NCBI GenBank assembly: GCA_045504435.1
Contig: JBEULC010000001.1
Coordinates: forward strand, 372,001 to 436,000
Reading direction: 5' to 3'
Origin: JBEULC01 sp045504435
Lineage (GTDB): Bacteria; Pseudomonadota; Alphaproteobacteria; WRAU01; Hepatincolaceae
DNA: 64,000 nucleotides
Made by a program: the position numbers and the translations under genes. Positions 1 through 8,999 of this stretch are shown here, in pieces. Each line of letters begins with the position of its first letter. Positions within the stretch are counted from its first letter, which is position 1. The notes beneath the pieces were generated by a model. That model was not told the DNA's origin. It did not search any database and saw nothing but the letters and a program-made list of their open reading frames with translations.

Positions 1-846
1 AGCAGCTGTGGTTCCTAATTTAGCATAAGCTAACCCTAATAAAGTAGTACCTAATACCCATAAAAATTCAGTAAACACAATAGGTGTAGATACTTTAATA
101 ATTGAAATGATAATATCTTTTTTTAGACCAAAATAATTTTTAATTTTTGTTCTTAAGCCATAGCCATAACGAAAAAACAAATAGATAAAGCAAAGTGTCT
201 CTACCCCTCTTGCAAATAATGTTGCCCAGGCGGCTCCATTTACACCCATTTTAGGAAAACCTCCATGCCCGTAAATAAGCAAATAATTAAGAACTATATT
301 TATTCCTGTAGCAATGATAGTAATATAAAGGGCCTGTTTAGTTAAGCCCATTGATCGCAATGACATGGTTATTGCTAAAGAAAATGCAGTTAGGGGATAA
401 GAAAAGCTAATTATCTTTAGATAACTGCTACCTTGACCAATAACTTTAGTATCAATAGAAAACAAAGCAATAAAATTAGTAGCAAAAAAATAAGCAATAA
501 TTAAAAATGCTGCTCCCACTATTAAAGATGACATAACCATGATGGCGAAAAGCTTTTGTAACGTATAATAATCCTTTTTGCCATAATATTGAGCCATAAA
601 TACCCCAATACCCCCGCAAGCACCAAAGGCAGTTAATATAAAGATAAAAAATAATTTATTGGCAAAGCCTACGGCAGCAATAGAAACTTCCCCTAATTGA
701 CCCACCATTATACTATCGGCAAAATTTAATAAAGTATTAATAAATTGTTGGCCTATCATAGGTAAGGCAAGGTAAGCAAAAGATTTATAAAAATTAGCAA
801 GCGTGTGCTCGGTTTCTGTGTTTTTCACAGCGATATTATTTGACAT
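1..846 (-). CDS. MATE family efflux transporter, N-terminal 282 residues (cut by window edge)
   Basis: This reads as an inner-membrane multidrug/toxin extrusion (MATE) antiporter, which exports cationic compounds in exchange for Na+ or H+. Reading back from an ATG at 846, the frame is open to base 1, giving 282 residues of a family that usually has 440-460. The sequence alternates long hydrophobic helices with short loops. Family-like stretches are LALPMIGQQFINTLLNFAD and MVGQLGE near the N-terminus, then FGACGGIGVFMAQYYGKKD in the first half. The C-terminal half lies outside the window. The gene is transcribed away from recF after a 311-base gap and shows no obvious operon partner here. The substrate cannot be told from sequence. 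The family call is firm, with no sign of damage in the visible part. Confidence 0.88.
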   Translation of the reverse strand, partial: MSNNIAVKNTETEHTLANFYKSFAYLALPMIGQQFINTLLNFADSIMVGQLGEVSIAAVGFANKLFFIFILTAFGACGGIGVFMAQYYGKKDYYTLQKLFAIMVMSSLIVGAAFLIIAYFFATNFIALFSIDTKVIGQGSSYLKIISFSYPLTAFSLAITMSLRSMGLTKQALYITIIATGINIVLNYLLIYGHGGFPKMGVNGAAWATLFARGVETLCFIYLFFRYGYGLRTKIKNYFGLKKDIIISIIKVSTPIVFTEFLWVLGTTLLGLAYAKLGTTAA

Positions 847-1157
847 AATGATATACTTCTTTAAAAATTTATTTATTATGTTTTAGGTGCTTATTAGACA
901 TAAATAAAGTGGCTAAGTTAAAATTCTTAGCAATAAGTCAGTAATAAGGATATTGAAAACAAAAATCAGACATATACCTAAAAATCAGCTATTCTTAGCT
1001 CTATTCTATTTAATAAGGATCTATTATGTTGGTATTAAAATTTTACTTTTGGTTTATGTAGAGGACATTATTTATCTAAAGGTACTTATTATAAAAATTA
1101 ATTAAAATAAGATTAAACTTAGCGGCAAGCCTTAGTTATAACCATATAAAAATATTA
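847..1157. other. Intergenic gap, no gene recognised
   Basis: This AT-rich spacer lies between the MATE gene and recF, both on the minus strand. I see no tRNA, no long frame and no strong hairpin. An 11-codon frame on the plus strand near 1026 has an AAGGA just upstream, but nothing lies downstream in that direction for it to lead. It presumably holds the MATE promoter. Confidence 0.4.
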
Positions 1158-2261
1158 TCAGTTGCCAACTTTATAAAAATTTAAGCTCTTTTGAAAATCC
1201 CCGTATATATTTTCGTTAGTGGTTGTAATAAACAACTGTGTTTTTAATTGTAACAATTTGTCTATAATATAGCAAGTATTCCGTTGATCTAGGTGAACGT
1301 TAATTTCATCAAGCAGCAAGATGGGCTTAAGATTCTTATGAAACAGTAGTACTTCAGCAAAAGCAATTATAATGCTAATCAACATCATTTTTTGCTCCCC
1401 AGTAGAACAATTTTCTGCTAATTGCTTATTAAATAAATTAATAGTTAACAATCTGCTCTTTTGTAACCAGGAATAAGAATGTTGCATTGCATCTGTTGCT
1501 CTTGCTTGCAAAAACTTTTCTTTCATGATATTTTCTACTTTTAAAGCATAGGTATATTCAGCAAATAATTCCTCTACAGTGCCTTGTAAAGATAATTGAA
1601 TAGGGTGTATAGTATTTTGTACTAAAAAAGGATTAAGCTGATTAAGTAGATCTAATCTGGATGCCACAAGCGTTACTGAGAGCTCTGATAATTTGCCTTC
1701 AATTATAGATAACCAAGGAGCGTTGATTTGCTGTAAACTTAAAATTTTATTTCGTTCTTTTAACAGTTTATCATGTTCATTTAATCTAGTTGCATGATGT
1801 TTATCTAAAAAAAACACCATTTTATCAATTAATTTCCTCTTTATTAGATTATCTTGGAGAAAGAAATTATCCATTTGCGGAATTAACCATAGGCAGTTCA
1901 GATAATAATCAAGCATATTATTACTTTTTAAAGACTGCTCATCCATAAGGTATCTTTTTTTATAACCATCATTCTCTTCAGTAGGTTCAATTAAAGTTTT
2001 AAGATTAATAATCCCAAGGTTATTCTTAATGTTGGCTATAACCGCACTGCTTGATTGGTTAGTGGTAATCAGATTTTTTAAGGGCTCCCCCCTTAAGCCT
2101 TTACCAGGAGATAAAATAGAGATTGCTTCTAAAATATTAGTTTTGCCCAATCCATTGGGGCCATATAATACATATGAACCTTGAGAAAAATCGGCAAAAA
2201 AATCTTGGTAATTTCTAAAATTGCTTAATTGTAAAGATTGGATACAGTAAGTATGTAACAT
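1158..2261 (-). CDS. recF: DNA replication and repair protein RecF
   Basis: RecF is a cytoplasmic SMC-like ATPase that works with RecO and RecR to load RecA onto gapped single-stranded DNA. The protein has the RecF start (LQLSNFRNY), a Walker A loop GPNGLGKTN at about residues 34-42, an ABC-type signature around NCSTGEQK and a Walker B strand ILLLDEINVHLD near the end. Length (367 residues) is normal. The frame also extends to a TTG at 2267, but I chose the ATG at 2261 (MLHTYC). It is the last gene of the minus-strand block rpsT-dnaA-dnaN-recF, with 71 bases between it and dnaN. The order dnaA-dnaN-recF is the classical bacterial replication cluster. Confidence 0.95.
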   Translation of the reverse strand: MLHTYCIQSLQLSNFRNYQDFFADFSQGSYVLYGPNGLGKTNILEAISILSPGKGLRGEPLKNLITTNQSSSAVIANIKNNLGIINLKTLIEPTEENDGYKKRYLMDEQSLKSNNMLDYYLNCLWLIPQMDNFFLQDNLIKRKLIDKMVFFLDKHHATRLNEHDKLLKERNKILSLQQINAPWLSIIEGKLSELSVTLVASRLDLLNQLNPFLVQNTIHPIQLSLQGTVEELFAEYTYALKVENIMKEKFLQARATDAMQHSYSWLQKSRLLTINLFNKQLAENCSTGEQKMMLISIIIAFAEVLLFHKNLKPILLLDEINVHLDQRNTCYIIDKLLQLKTQLFITTTNENIYGDFQKSLNFYKVGN

Positions 2262-2332
2262 GTACAAAAATTAGGGTTATTTGAGATTGATTTTATCTAT
2301 TAAATATCCTAATTATTATGAATTAAATCCTC

Positions 2333-3448
2333 CTAAATTCTAATAGGCATAATTACAAAAATTTCATCTTCCCCGTCTTCTTTTTTAATTAAAGCAGGAG
2401 TAAAAGAAGAGGATAAATGCATAACTAGGTTATCTGTTTTTACTAAAGCACAAATATCATTGATATATTTAGCATTAAAGCAGATTTCCATATTATCAAT
2501 AGAGTGGAATAAATCTAATTCCTGTTCAGCCACCCCATCTACTTTATGAGCCGTTAGATTCATTTTTTTATCAGAGATCTCAATTTTAATTGCTTTAAGC
2601 TTTTCATCACTATAAGTAGAAATTAAATTAATGGCATTAACAAAATCATGGCGGTTAACTTCTAAGATTTTATCATTTCCCACGGGGATAACTTTAGTAT
2701 AGTTAGGAAAATTACCTTCAATTAATTTAGAAGTTAAAATTACTTTGTTAAATTTAAAAGAGATTCTAGTATTTGAAGAAGCAATTTGCATCTCTTTATC
2801 CTCTAATTTATCGATTAAACGATATAATTCATCCACTGTCTTTTTAGGAATAATAACACCTTCTTTAATCTCAGCATTTTCTGGAGAGCTCATATCAACT
2901 AAGGCTAAACGGTGCCCATCTGTAGCTACTGCCCTTAGAACTTTATTATCTTGAGAATCATTGGTGGTATGTAAATAAATACCATTTAAATAATAACGAG
3001 TTTCATCTAAAGAGACTGCAAATCTAGTTTTTTCTAATAATCTTTTAAAAGAGGCGGTGCTTACTTGAAAGCTATTGGGTAAATCGTTAGTTTGAATAAT
3101 AGGAAAATCTTCTACCGGTAAACAATTGAGATTACTTTTAAACTTACCACATTTCATAGTTAGTTGTTCATTAACTAAAGCAAATTCTATAGGAGTATTA
3201 GCAGGGAGACGTTTTAAAGTTTCAAACATCAAATAAGCTGGAGCGGTAGTTGAGCCTGCTTCAATAATTTCGGCATCTAATACCTCAATAATATCTAAAT
3301 CCATATCCGTGGCATTGATAAGCAATTTTTGGGATTCAGAACTAATCCTAATATTAGATAAAATAGGAGTTATATGTTTTTTATCTACCACTCCTTGTAC
3401 ATTATCTAAGGCTTTTAACAAATGGGTGGAATTAATTACGAACTTCAT
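2333..3448 (-). CDS. dnaN: DNA polymerase III beta subunit (sliding clamp)
   Basis: DnaN forms the ring-shaped dimer that holds the replicative polymerase on DNA and recruits repair proteins. The 371 residues match the normal length of three repeated clamp domains. The protein starts MKFVINSTHLLKAL, has the conserved ATDGHRLALVD stretch in the middle domain, and ends in IFVIMPIRI, close to the usual VMPMRL ending. The ATG at 3448 gives the expected N-terminus. It lies between dnaA and recF on the same strand. The 152-base spacer before it contains a strong inverted repeat just after dnaA, so part of dnaN transcription may start in that spacer. DnaA, PolA and MutL, also coded in this window, belong to systems that work with this clamp. 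Confidence 0.97.
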   Translation of the reverse strand: MKFVINSTHLLKALDNVQGVVDKKHITPILSNIRISSESQKLLINATDMDLDIIEVLDAEIIEAGSTTAPAYLMFETLKRLPANTPIEFALVNEQLTMKCGKFKSNLNCLPVEDFPIIQTNDLPNSFQVSTASFKRLLEKTRFAVSLDETRYYLNGIYLHTTNDSQDNKVLRAVATDGHRLALVDMSSPENAEIKEGVIIPKKTVDELYRLIDKLEDKEMQIASSNTRISFKFNKVILTSKLIEGNFPNYTKVIPVGNDKILEVNRHDFVNAINLISTYSDEKLKAIKIEISDKKMNLTAHKVDGVAEQELDLFHSIDNMEICFNAKYINDICALVKTDNLVMHLSSSFTPALIKKEDGEDEIFVIMPIRI

Positions 3449-3554
3449 TTTGATGACCTTGCTCAGCTTGATTTAATCTTTATTATAATAAATAAAATAT
3501 CCCTTACAACTTTAGTATTTAATATTAGTAATTATATAATAATAGTATAGGAAG

Positions 3555-3591
3555 TTTTTAAGCAATTTTAAATAAGATAATTGCTTAAAAA
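3555..3591 (-). repeat. Perfect 13-bp inverted repeat just downstream of dnaA
   Basis: TTTTTAAGCAATT (3555-3567) and AATTGCTTAAAAA (3579-3591) are exact inverted copies around an 11-base loop, nine bases past the dnaA stop codon. In the transcript it would form a 13-pair hairpin. On the dnaA strand it is not followed by a run of T beyond the arm, so it is at best a weak terminator. It could also protect the dnaA 3' end or modulate read-through to dnaN. Confidence 0.5.
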
Positions 3592-3600
3592 TTTAGTGGC

Positions 3601-5085
3601 TTAACTTTTTTGGATGATATTAATTAATAAGTTAATATCATTGCTTAAGTTAGTATCTATTTTAAGGGTGCCATCGATCTTTTTTACTGAATAAAGCACA
3701 GTAGTATGATCTCTACCGCCAAATTTCCTACCAATTTCAGGTAGCGAGCTACGGGTTAATTTTTTAGCTATATACATAGCAATATGGCGGGCCATGGAAG
3801 TAGTTTTATCCTTTTTTGCTGAGCTCATATCCACTAATTTAATACTATAATATTCTGCTACCTTTTTCTGAATCAGATCAATAGTAATAATTTTATTTTT
3901 GGATTTTAAAATATCCTCCAATACTACCATTGCCATATTTAAATCGATTTTAGTATTCATTAAATCCTGGTAAGAGATAATGCGTTTAAGGCCTCCTTCT
4001 AATTCACGTACATTAGAAGTAATGGTATGGGCAAGAAAATCAATAATTTCTCTGGGAACTTTTACCTTCATTTGCTTGATCTTTGATTCTAAAATTCCTA
4101 TACGTAATTCATAAGTAGTAGCATGAATATCCACAGAAAGACCAGCTTGTAAACGGGAAATTATTCTCTCTTCAACTCTATCTAAAGAAAGAGGGGATTT
4201 ATCCGCAGAAAGAATAATTTGTTTACCCTGACTAATTAAAGTATTAAAAGTATGAAAAAATTCTTCTTGGGTTTGCTCCTTACCTGAAATAAACTGAAAA
4301 TCATCGATCATTAAAATATCAGTAGAACGAAAAATTTCCTTAAAAGAAATTACCTCTTTATCACGTAAAGCAGTGATAAAGAGATTCATAAATTTTTCCG
4401 CAGTTAAGTAAAGACATTTACGGATGGGGTTATTTGCTTTGCTTTTTAAAGCGATAGCATGCATAAGATGGGTTTTACCAAGCCCAACTCCGCCATAAAT
4501 AAATAGAGGATTAAAATTTATTTTTGGATCTTCTGCTACACGACGTGCCGCATTATAGGCAAATTCATTAGGCTTGCCCACTACAAAATTTTCAAAGGTA
4601 TAATCAAGATTAAGATTAATCTCAAAAGGATTATAATCCCGATTTTGCTCTCTATCTAAAGTGTTAAAGAAGTTATTGTCTGCAGATGATTGAAACGGAG
4701 ATGGAGAATTATTATTAATATTACTAGCACTAAACCCATGGGGAAAATTTTGATGATGGTCTAAGCTACCATGATTATCCTCACCTTTATAATCATTTTT
4801 CTCATGATCATTTTTACCATGAAAACTTGATACTCTAAGATCAATATACTTAATATAAGGCCAATTATCCCCTAATTTAGATAAAATTATAGGGTTAAAA
4901 TTCGTTATTACCCAATTTTTAATAAATTGAGAAGGAGAAATTATATAAATAATGTTTCCTTCTACTTTATCAAAACGCAAAGGATTAATCCAACTTTCAA
5001 AAGCCAAAGGATCAAGCGTTAATTTCAGTTCTGATAATAGATCATCCCATTTAAATAAACTAGAGTCCAAATTATTATTTTCCAT
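3601..5085 (-). CDS. dnaA: Chromosomal replication initiator protein DnaA
   Basis: DnaA is the AAA+ ATPase that binds DnaA boxes at oriC and melts the origin. All four domains are visible: domain I (FKWDDLLSELKLTLDPLAFESW), a domain II linker rich in His, Asn and Ser (about residues 95-160), the AAA+ core with Walker A GGVGLGKTH near residue 198 and Walker B ILMIDDFQFI, and the DNA-binding domain IV with the GGRDHTTVLYSVKKI signature near the C-terminus. I chose the ATG at 5085 (MENNNLD, 494 residues) over a TTG at 5097. It follows rpsT by 43 bases and precedes dnaN. I looked for clusters of DnaA boxes in the neighbouring gaps and saw none, so oriC is not evident here. Confidence 0.97.
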   Translation of the reverse strand: MENNNLDSSLFKWDDLLSELKLTLDPLAFESWINPLRFDKVEGNIIYIISPSQFIKNWVITNFNPIILSKLGDNWPYIKYIDLRVSSFHGKNDHEKNDYKGEDNHGSLDHHQNFPHGFSASNINNNSPSPFQSSADNNFFNTLDREQNRDYNPFEINLNLDYTFENFVVGKPNEFAYNAARRVAEDPKINFNPLFIYGGVGLGKTHLMHAIALKSKANNPIRKCLYLTAEKFMNLFITALRDKEVISFKEIFRSTDILMIDDFQFISGKEQTQEEFFHTFNTLISQGKQIILSADKSPLSLDRVEERIISRLQAGLSVDIHATTYELRIGILESKIKQMKVKVPREIIDFLAHTITSNVRELEGGLKRIISYQDLMNTKIDLNMAMVVLEDILKSKNKIITIDLIQKKVAEYYSIKLVDMSSAKKDKTTSMARHIAMYIAKKLTRSSLPEIGRKFGGRDHTTVLYSVKKIDGTLKIDTNLSNDINLLINIIQKS

Positions 5086-5128
5086 ATCTGAACGCAAATA
5101 TCCTAATTTATCTTAATTTGAACAAACC

Positions 5129-5392
5129 TTATGAGAGAGCTTTAACTTTACTGGAAAGACGAGAAATTTTTCTGCTAGCAGTATTTTTATGCAGAGTGCC
5201 TTTTTGTGCAGTTTTTGCTATTGCTGATTGGGCCTCATTAAAAGCAGATAAAGCTTCTTCTTTTTTACCTAGCTTAATAAAATCTTCTACTTTTTTTACA
5301 AAAGTTCTAAGCATATTCATCCTGCTTTTATTTAGAACAGTTCTTTTTATAGTTTGCCTATTTCTTTTTTCGGCACTTTTGGTATTAGCCAT
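5129..5392 (-). CDS. rpsT: 30S ribosomal protein S20
   Basis: S20 binds 16S rRNA early in small-subunit assembly. The 87-residue basic protein starts MANTKSAEKRNRQ, has the family stretch RTFVKKVEDFI, and ends in the helical HKNTASRKISRLSSKVKAL typical of S20. The start ATG at 5392 has a clear ribosome binding site (AAAGGT, about six bases upstream on the minus strand). It sits directly upstream of dnaA on the same strand, an arrangement common in Alphaproteobacteria. A plus-strand frame covering the same bases is a shadow. Confidence 0.96.
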   Translation of the reverse strand: MANTKSAEKRNRQTIKRTVLNKSRMNMLRTFVKKVEDFIKLGKKEEALSAFNEAQSAIAKTAQKGTLHKNTASRKISRLSSKVKALS

Positions 5393-5621
5393 ATTTTACC
5401 TTTTAAATTAATTAATGTGGTTAAATCTATACTAAAAATATAGTAGTTGATAGTGGGTTTTAATTATTCATTTTAATACTCTATAACAATTGATAATAAC
5501 ATACATATTGTCACAGTATTAAAAGTGATTGAATAATTGTTGATTATTATAAATTTGTACTACACAATGGCATGTTTTACAAGAGTCTTTTTTATAAAAT
5601 AATATATTTTATGGGTGCTGA

Positions 5622-6539
5622 TCATATTTTTTGAATGTTTTCGCAATAAAAGGTTGATCTACCATTCTGTGTAATCTTTTTTATTTCGCATTTTTGTCTA
5701 GATAAATCTTCATCAACTATTTTAGAGCACATAATACATCTTTTACCTGCTTTATTATAAACTGCAAATTTATGCTGAAAGCCTCCCAGACTACCATCGG
5801 GTTTTTTATAATCCTTTAATGTAGACCCTCCTAAACTAATAGCTTTTTCTAATACAATTTTAGTGTTATATAGTAAAATCTCTATTTCAGGTAATGTTAA
5901 AGAAAAGGTGGGGCGTAAGGGATGAATTTTGCTATAGAATAAAATTTCACTGGCGTAAATATTGCCAATTCCTGAGATGATTTTTTGATTAAGTAAAGTA
6001 GATTTAATAGAAGTGGTACTTCTATTAAATCTCAAAGCTAAGTACTTGGCGTTTAAAGTAGGATCTAAAGCATCTGGTCCTAATTGTTGTTTAAAAGGTG
6101 CTTTTGCTAAATCTGAAGCTTGTATACTATAAAACATGCCAAATCTGCGAGGATCATTAAAAGTAATACTATAAGAGATCTCAGAGGATTTACAAGAGCT
6201 ACTCCCAGAAGATAAAGAACTTTTAGTGTCGGTTAAATACAAAACCACATGATCATGTTTAGCAGGAGGTTCTTTATTTAGATTGAAATGCGTTTTAGCC
6301 AAAAAGCGGCCGCTCATCCCGGCATGAGCTACCATAATTGTACTATCACTTAAGGTAAAAATCACATATTTGGCTAAGCGTTCTACTTTTAAGATAATTT
6401 TTTTTGATACTTCTGGGATAAAATTACAATTAAGGGGTTGACGTAGAGACTTTCCAGATAAATATACATCTGTAATTTGTTTATTCTCATAAGATTTTAA
6501 CATGCGAATCATGTTTTCTACTTCAGGTAGTTCAGGCAT
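5622..6539 (-). CDS. mutM: Formamidopyrimidine-DNA glycosylase (Fpg) with an incomplete zinc-finger motif
   Basis: MutM removes oxidised purines such as 8-oxoguanine and cuts the abasic site. The N-terminus MPELPEVE supplies the catalytic Pro and Glu that follow the removed Met. HAGMSGRF, the AKHDHVV loop lysine and the H2TH segment GIGNIYASEILF are all present. At 305 residues it is longer than usual (about 270), partly from a Ser-rich insertion (SSLSSGSSSCKSS) in the first half. The C-terminal zinc finger keeps the first pair (CIMC), but the second pair, normally CxxC, reads YCENIQKI, so the fourth Cys is Ile. An extra Cys earlier in the finger (RQKCE) might substitute. It is divergent from ubiE across 184 bases. 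Confidence 0.93.
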   Translation of the reverse strand: MPELPEVENMIRMLKSYENKQITDVYLSGKSLRQPLNCNFIPEVSKKIILKVERLAKYVIFTLSDSTIMVAHAGMSGRFLAKTHFNLNKEPPAKHDHVVLYLTDTKSSLSSGSSSCKSSEISYSITFNDPRRFGMFYSIQASDLAKAPFKQQLGPDALDPTLNAKYLALRFNRSTTSIKSTLLNQKIISGIGNIYASEILFYSKIHPLRPTFSLTLPEIEILLYNTKIVLEKAISLGGSTLKDYKKPDGSLGGFQHKFAVYNKAGKRCIMCSKIVDEDLSRQKCEIKKITQNGRSTFYCENIQKI

Positions 6540-6723
6540 AATTTATATTACGTGAGATTTAAGATTTATATTATAATTAACCATTGTTTTGTTATACTTG
6601 ATTATATTTAAATAAATCCTCATTATTTTACATAAGAGGGCACTTAAAGTATACAGAACTTTTTTTAATTAACCTTAGTAAAAAGTGCTCTATAAATATA
6701 ATATAATTAATAGCAAATGAATT

Positions 6724-7476
6724 ATGACAGACAATAAAGATTTTTTTACAAATTTTGGCTTTAAAAAAGTAAATTTGCAGGATAAAGTTGAAATGGTAAA
6801 AGGCGTATTTGATGGGGTAGCATCAAAATACGACCTTATGAATGATCTTATGAGTTTAGGGCTACATAGAATTTGGAAGCAGCGTTTTATTAATTTAATT
6901 AATCCCCAAAAAGATAAAACATTAATTGATATCGGCGGAGGTACAGCAGATATAGCTTTAAATTTTGTGAAGCTAGGGGGTAATCAGGCGTATGTCCTAG
7001 ATATAAATTATAAAATGTTACAAATAGGGCGAGAAAAAGCACTTAATAGTGGCTATGAGCAAAAATTATATTTTATTCAAGGTGATGCTGAAGCTTTACC
7101 CTTTAAAGATAACAGCGTAAATATTTGTAGCACGGCTTTTTGTATTAGAAATGTTACTAATATTAATAAAGCTTTAGAAGAGATGTATAGAGTTTTAAAA
7201 CCAGGGGGTAGTTTTTTTTGCTTAGAATTTTCTAAAGTAAACAATCAATCTTTAGCAAATTTATATGATATGTGGTCTTTTCATGCTATTCCTAGAATCG
7301 GTAAATTGGTAGCAAAAAATGAAGAAGCTTACCAATATTTAGTAGAAAGTATCAGAATGTTTCCTTCCCAAGAAGAATTTGCTCAAATGATAAGAAATGT
7401 AGGATTTAAGCAGGTGGCATACGATAATATTAATTTTGGTGTAGCTTGTATTCATTATGGTAGAAAAATTGTTTAA
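6724..7476 (+). CDS. ubiE: Ubiquinone/menaquinone C-methyltransferase UbiE
   Basis: UbiE adds the C-methyl group to the quinone ring from S-adenosylmethionine in ubiquinone synthesis. The 250-residue protein has the family start FGFKKVNLQDKVEMVKGVF, the AdoMet-binding motif LIDIGGGTADIA at residues 67-78 and the later CSTAFCIRNVTN and VLKPGGSFFCLEFS blocks. Length and motifs are normal. It is the first gene of a plus-strand run with ubiB (40 bases downstream), dut and a heparinase-like gene. TATAAT-like hexamers lie about 20 bases before the start, but no convincing -35 element is visible. Confidence 0.96.
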   Translation: MTDNKDFFTNFGFKKVNLQDKVEMVKGVFDGVASKYDLMNDLMSLGLHRIWKQRFINLINPQKDKTLIDIGGGTADIALNFVKLGGNQAYVLDINYKMLQIGREKALNSGYEQKLYFIQGDAEALPFKDNSVNICSTAFCIRNVTNINKALEEMYRVLKPGGSFFCLEFSKVNNQSLANLYDMWSFHAIPRIGKLVAKNEEAYQYLVESIRMFPSQEEFAQMIRNVGFKQVAYDNINFGVACIHYGRKIV

Positions 7477-7516
7477 AAATTTTATAGCGATTATTTATAA
7501 AAAATAGGTTAAATAA

Positions 7517-8986
7517 ATGAGGTTAATCCGCTTAATCTATCTAATTATACGACATAACTGTATTTTTTTAATTGCCTTTTTACCTGTGCCCTTTTTTAGA
7601 ATCTTTAGAAAATTGTATAAGGAAAATTCTCAAAAACAGGCAAGAAGATTAGTTCGCTTTTTAGAAGAAGCAGGACCAGTATATATTAAACTGGGTCAAA
7701 TGCTTTCTACCAGAAGTTATCTTTTTAGTGAAATCTATTTAACAGAGTTAAACAAACTTAGAGATAACACCAAGGCTTATCCAAATAAATTAGTTTATAA
7801 AATCATTGAAGAAGCTTTTCAAACCCAAATTAGCAATTTGTTTTTGGAGATAAATCCTATTCCAGTAGCATCGGGATCCATAGCTCAAGTATATAAAGGT
7901 AAATTACCCAATAATCAGGTGGTGGCTATTAAGGTGATCAAGCCTAATACCTTCAAATTATTTCAACAAGATATTAAATTATTAGGAGCCATTTGTAAGG
8001 GATTAGAAGGATTATCTCCTAGAAGCAGAATTAGCAAACCTAGTAAAATCATTAAACATCTGCAATATACTATGCAGTTAGAGCTCAATTTGAAATTTGA
8101 GGCTGCCTCCATGGATGAAATTAGAGAAAACTTTAAAAGTGATCCTGATGTTTATATCCCCCAAGTGTATTGGGAATACGTTGCTACTAATGTTTTAGTA
8201 CAAGAGTGGGTAGATGGCATTAAAATTGATAATTTAATTGCTTTAAAAGGAGCGGGGTTTGATTTAGATACAATTACTAAAAAACTCACTAAGATCTTTT
8301 TTTACCAAAGCTTGAGAGATGGATTTTTTCATGGAGATATTCATCCAGGAAACATGTTTGTTATGAAAAATGGAGCTATTTGTCTTATTGATTTTGGCAT
8401 TATGGGAAGGTTAAGTCCTGAGCTGCAAATATATATTAAAGATTTATTTATAGCTTTTTTAAACAAAGATTATAAAAAAGCAGCTAGGATTCATTTTAAG
8501 GCAGGGTGGGTAAATGAGAAATACTCAGTAGATGATTTTGCTTTGGCCTGCAGGGGCATTGTAGAACAAACTTTTAACTTACCCCAAGAGAAAATTCTTT
8601 TAGGAAAAATTTTAGAAAATTTATTTATAATTTCTCAAATTTTTGAAATGGAAATCCAAGAGAGCCTTATTAGCTTGCAAAAAAGTTTATTATATTTAGA
8701 AAATATAGGCAGAACTCTATCTCCTAAGCAAAATATGTGGATACTTTCTCAGCCCATAATAATGAAATATATTAGAGCTACTCGTGCTAAGGATTATTTA
8801 AACCTTTATGGACGAAAAAATTATAAAGAAATTGTGCTACTTAAAAGAAATCTGATGGAGAATTTAGCAATAATAAAGAATAAAAATGAAAGCTTTATTA
8901 AGTATATGTCTAAATCCTATAAATTAAACCTAATTTTAACCTTTTTAGTTATTATAGCCATATGTGTGATAATGATTGAAAAATAA
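7517..8986 (+). CDS. ubiB: UbiB/ABC1 family atypical kinase for ubiquinone biosynthesis
   Basis: UbiB is a membrane-associated protein-kinase-like ATPase needed for ubiquinone synthesis or lipid handling of its precursors. The hallmark KxGQ motif (YIKLGQMLSTRS) lies at residues 56-67. It is followed by the glycine-poor ATP loop ASGSIAQVYKG with the VAIKVIKP lysine, then the catalytic HGDIHPGNMFV and the metal-binding LIDFGIMG. One hydrophobic helix closes the protein (LILTFLVIIAICVIMI), where many homologues have two. The 489-residue length is near normal. It lies between ubiE and dut, with 13 bases to dut, so the three are probably one transcript. Confidence 0.95.
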   Translation: MRLIRLIYLIIRHNCIFLIAFLPVPFFRIFRKLYKENSQKQARRLVRFLEEAGPVYIKLGQMLSTRSYLFSEIYLTELNKLRDNTKAYPNKLVYKIIEEAFQTQISNLFLEINPIPVASGSIAQVYKGKLPNNQVVAIKVIKPNTFKLFQQDIKLLGAICKGLEGLSPRSRISKPSKIIKHLQYTMQLELNLKFEAASMDEIRENFKSDPDVYIPQVYWEYVATNVLVQEWVDGIKIDNLIALKGAGFDLDTITKKLTKIFFYQSLRDGFFHGDIHPGNMFVMKNGAICLIDFGIMGRLSPELQIYIKDLFIAFLNKDYKKAARIHFKAGWVNEKYSVDDFALACRGIVEQTFNLPQEKILLGKILENLFIISQIFEMEIQESLISLQKSLLYLENIGRTLSPKQNMWILSQPIIMKYIRATRAKDYLNLYGRKNYKEIVLLKRNLMENLAIIKNKNESFIKYMSKSYKLNLILTFLVIIAICVIMIEK

Positions 8987-8999
8987 TAAGGCAATTAAT

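Noticed and set aside
1026..1061. Short plus-strand leader peptide with an AAGGA site
   Set aside because: The 11-codon frame has no downstream gene on its strand, so there is nothing for it to regulate.
5118..5411. Plus-strand open frame over rpsT
   Set aside because: It covers the S20 gene on the other strand, which has clear homology and a ribosome binding site. It is a shadow.
3449..5621. Replication origin beside dnaA
   Set aside because: No cluster of DnaA-box-like sequences was seen in the gaps around dnaA, rpsT and mutM.
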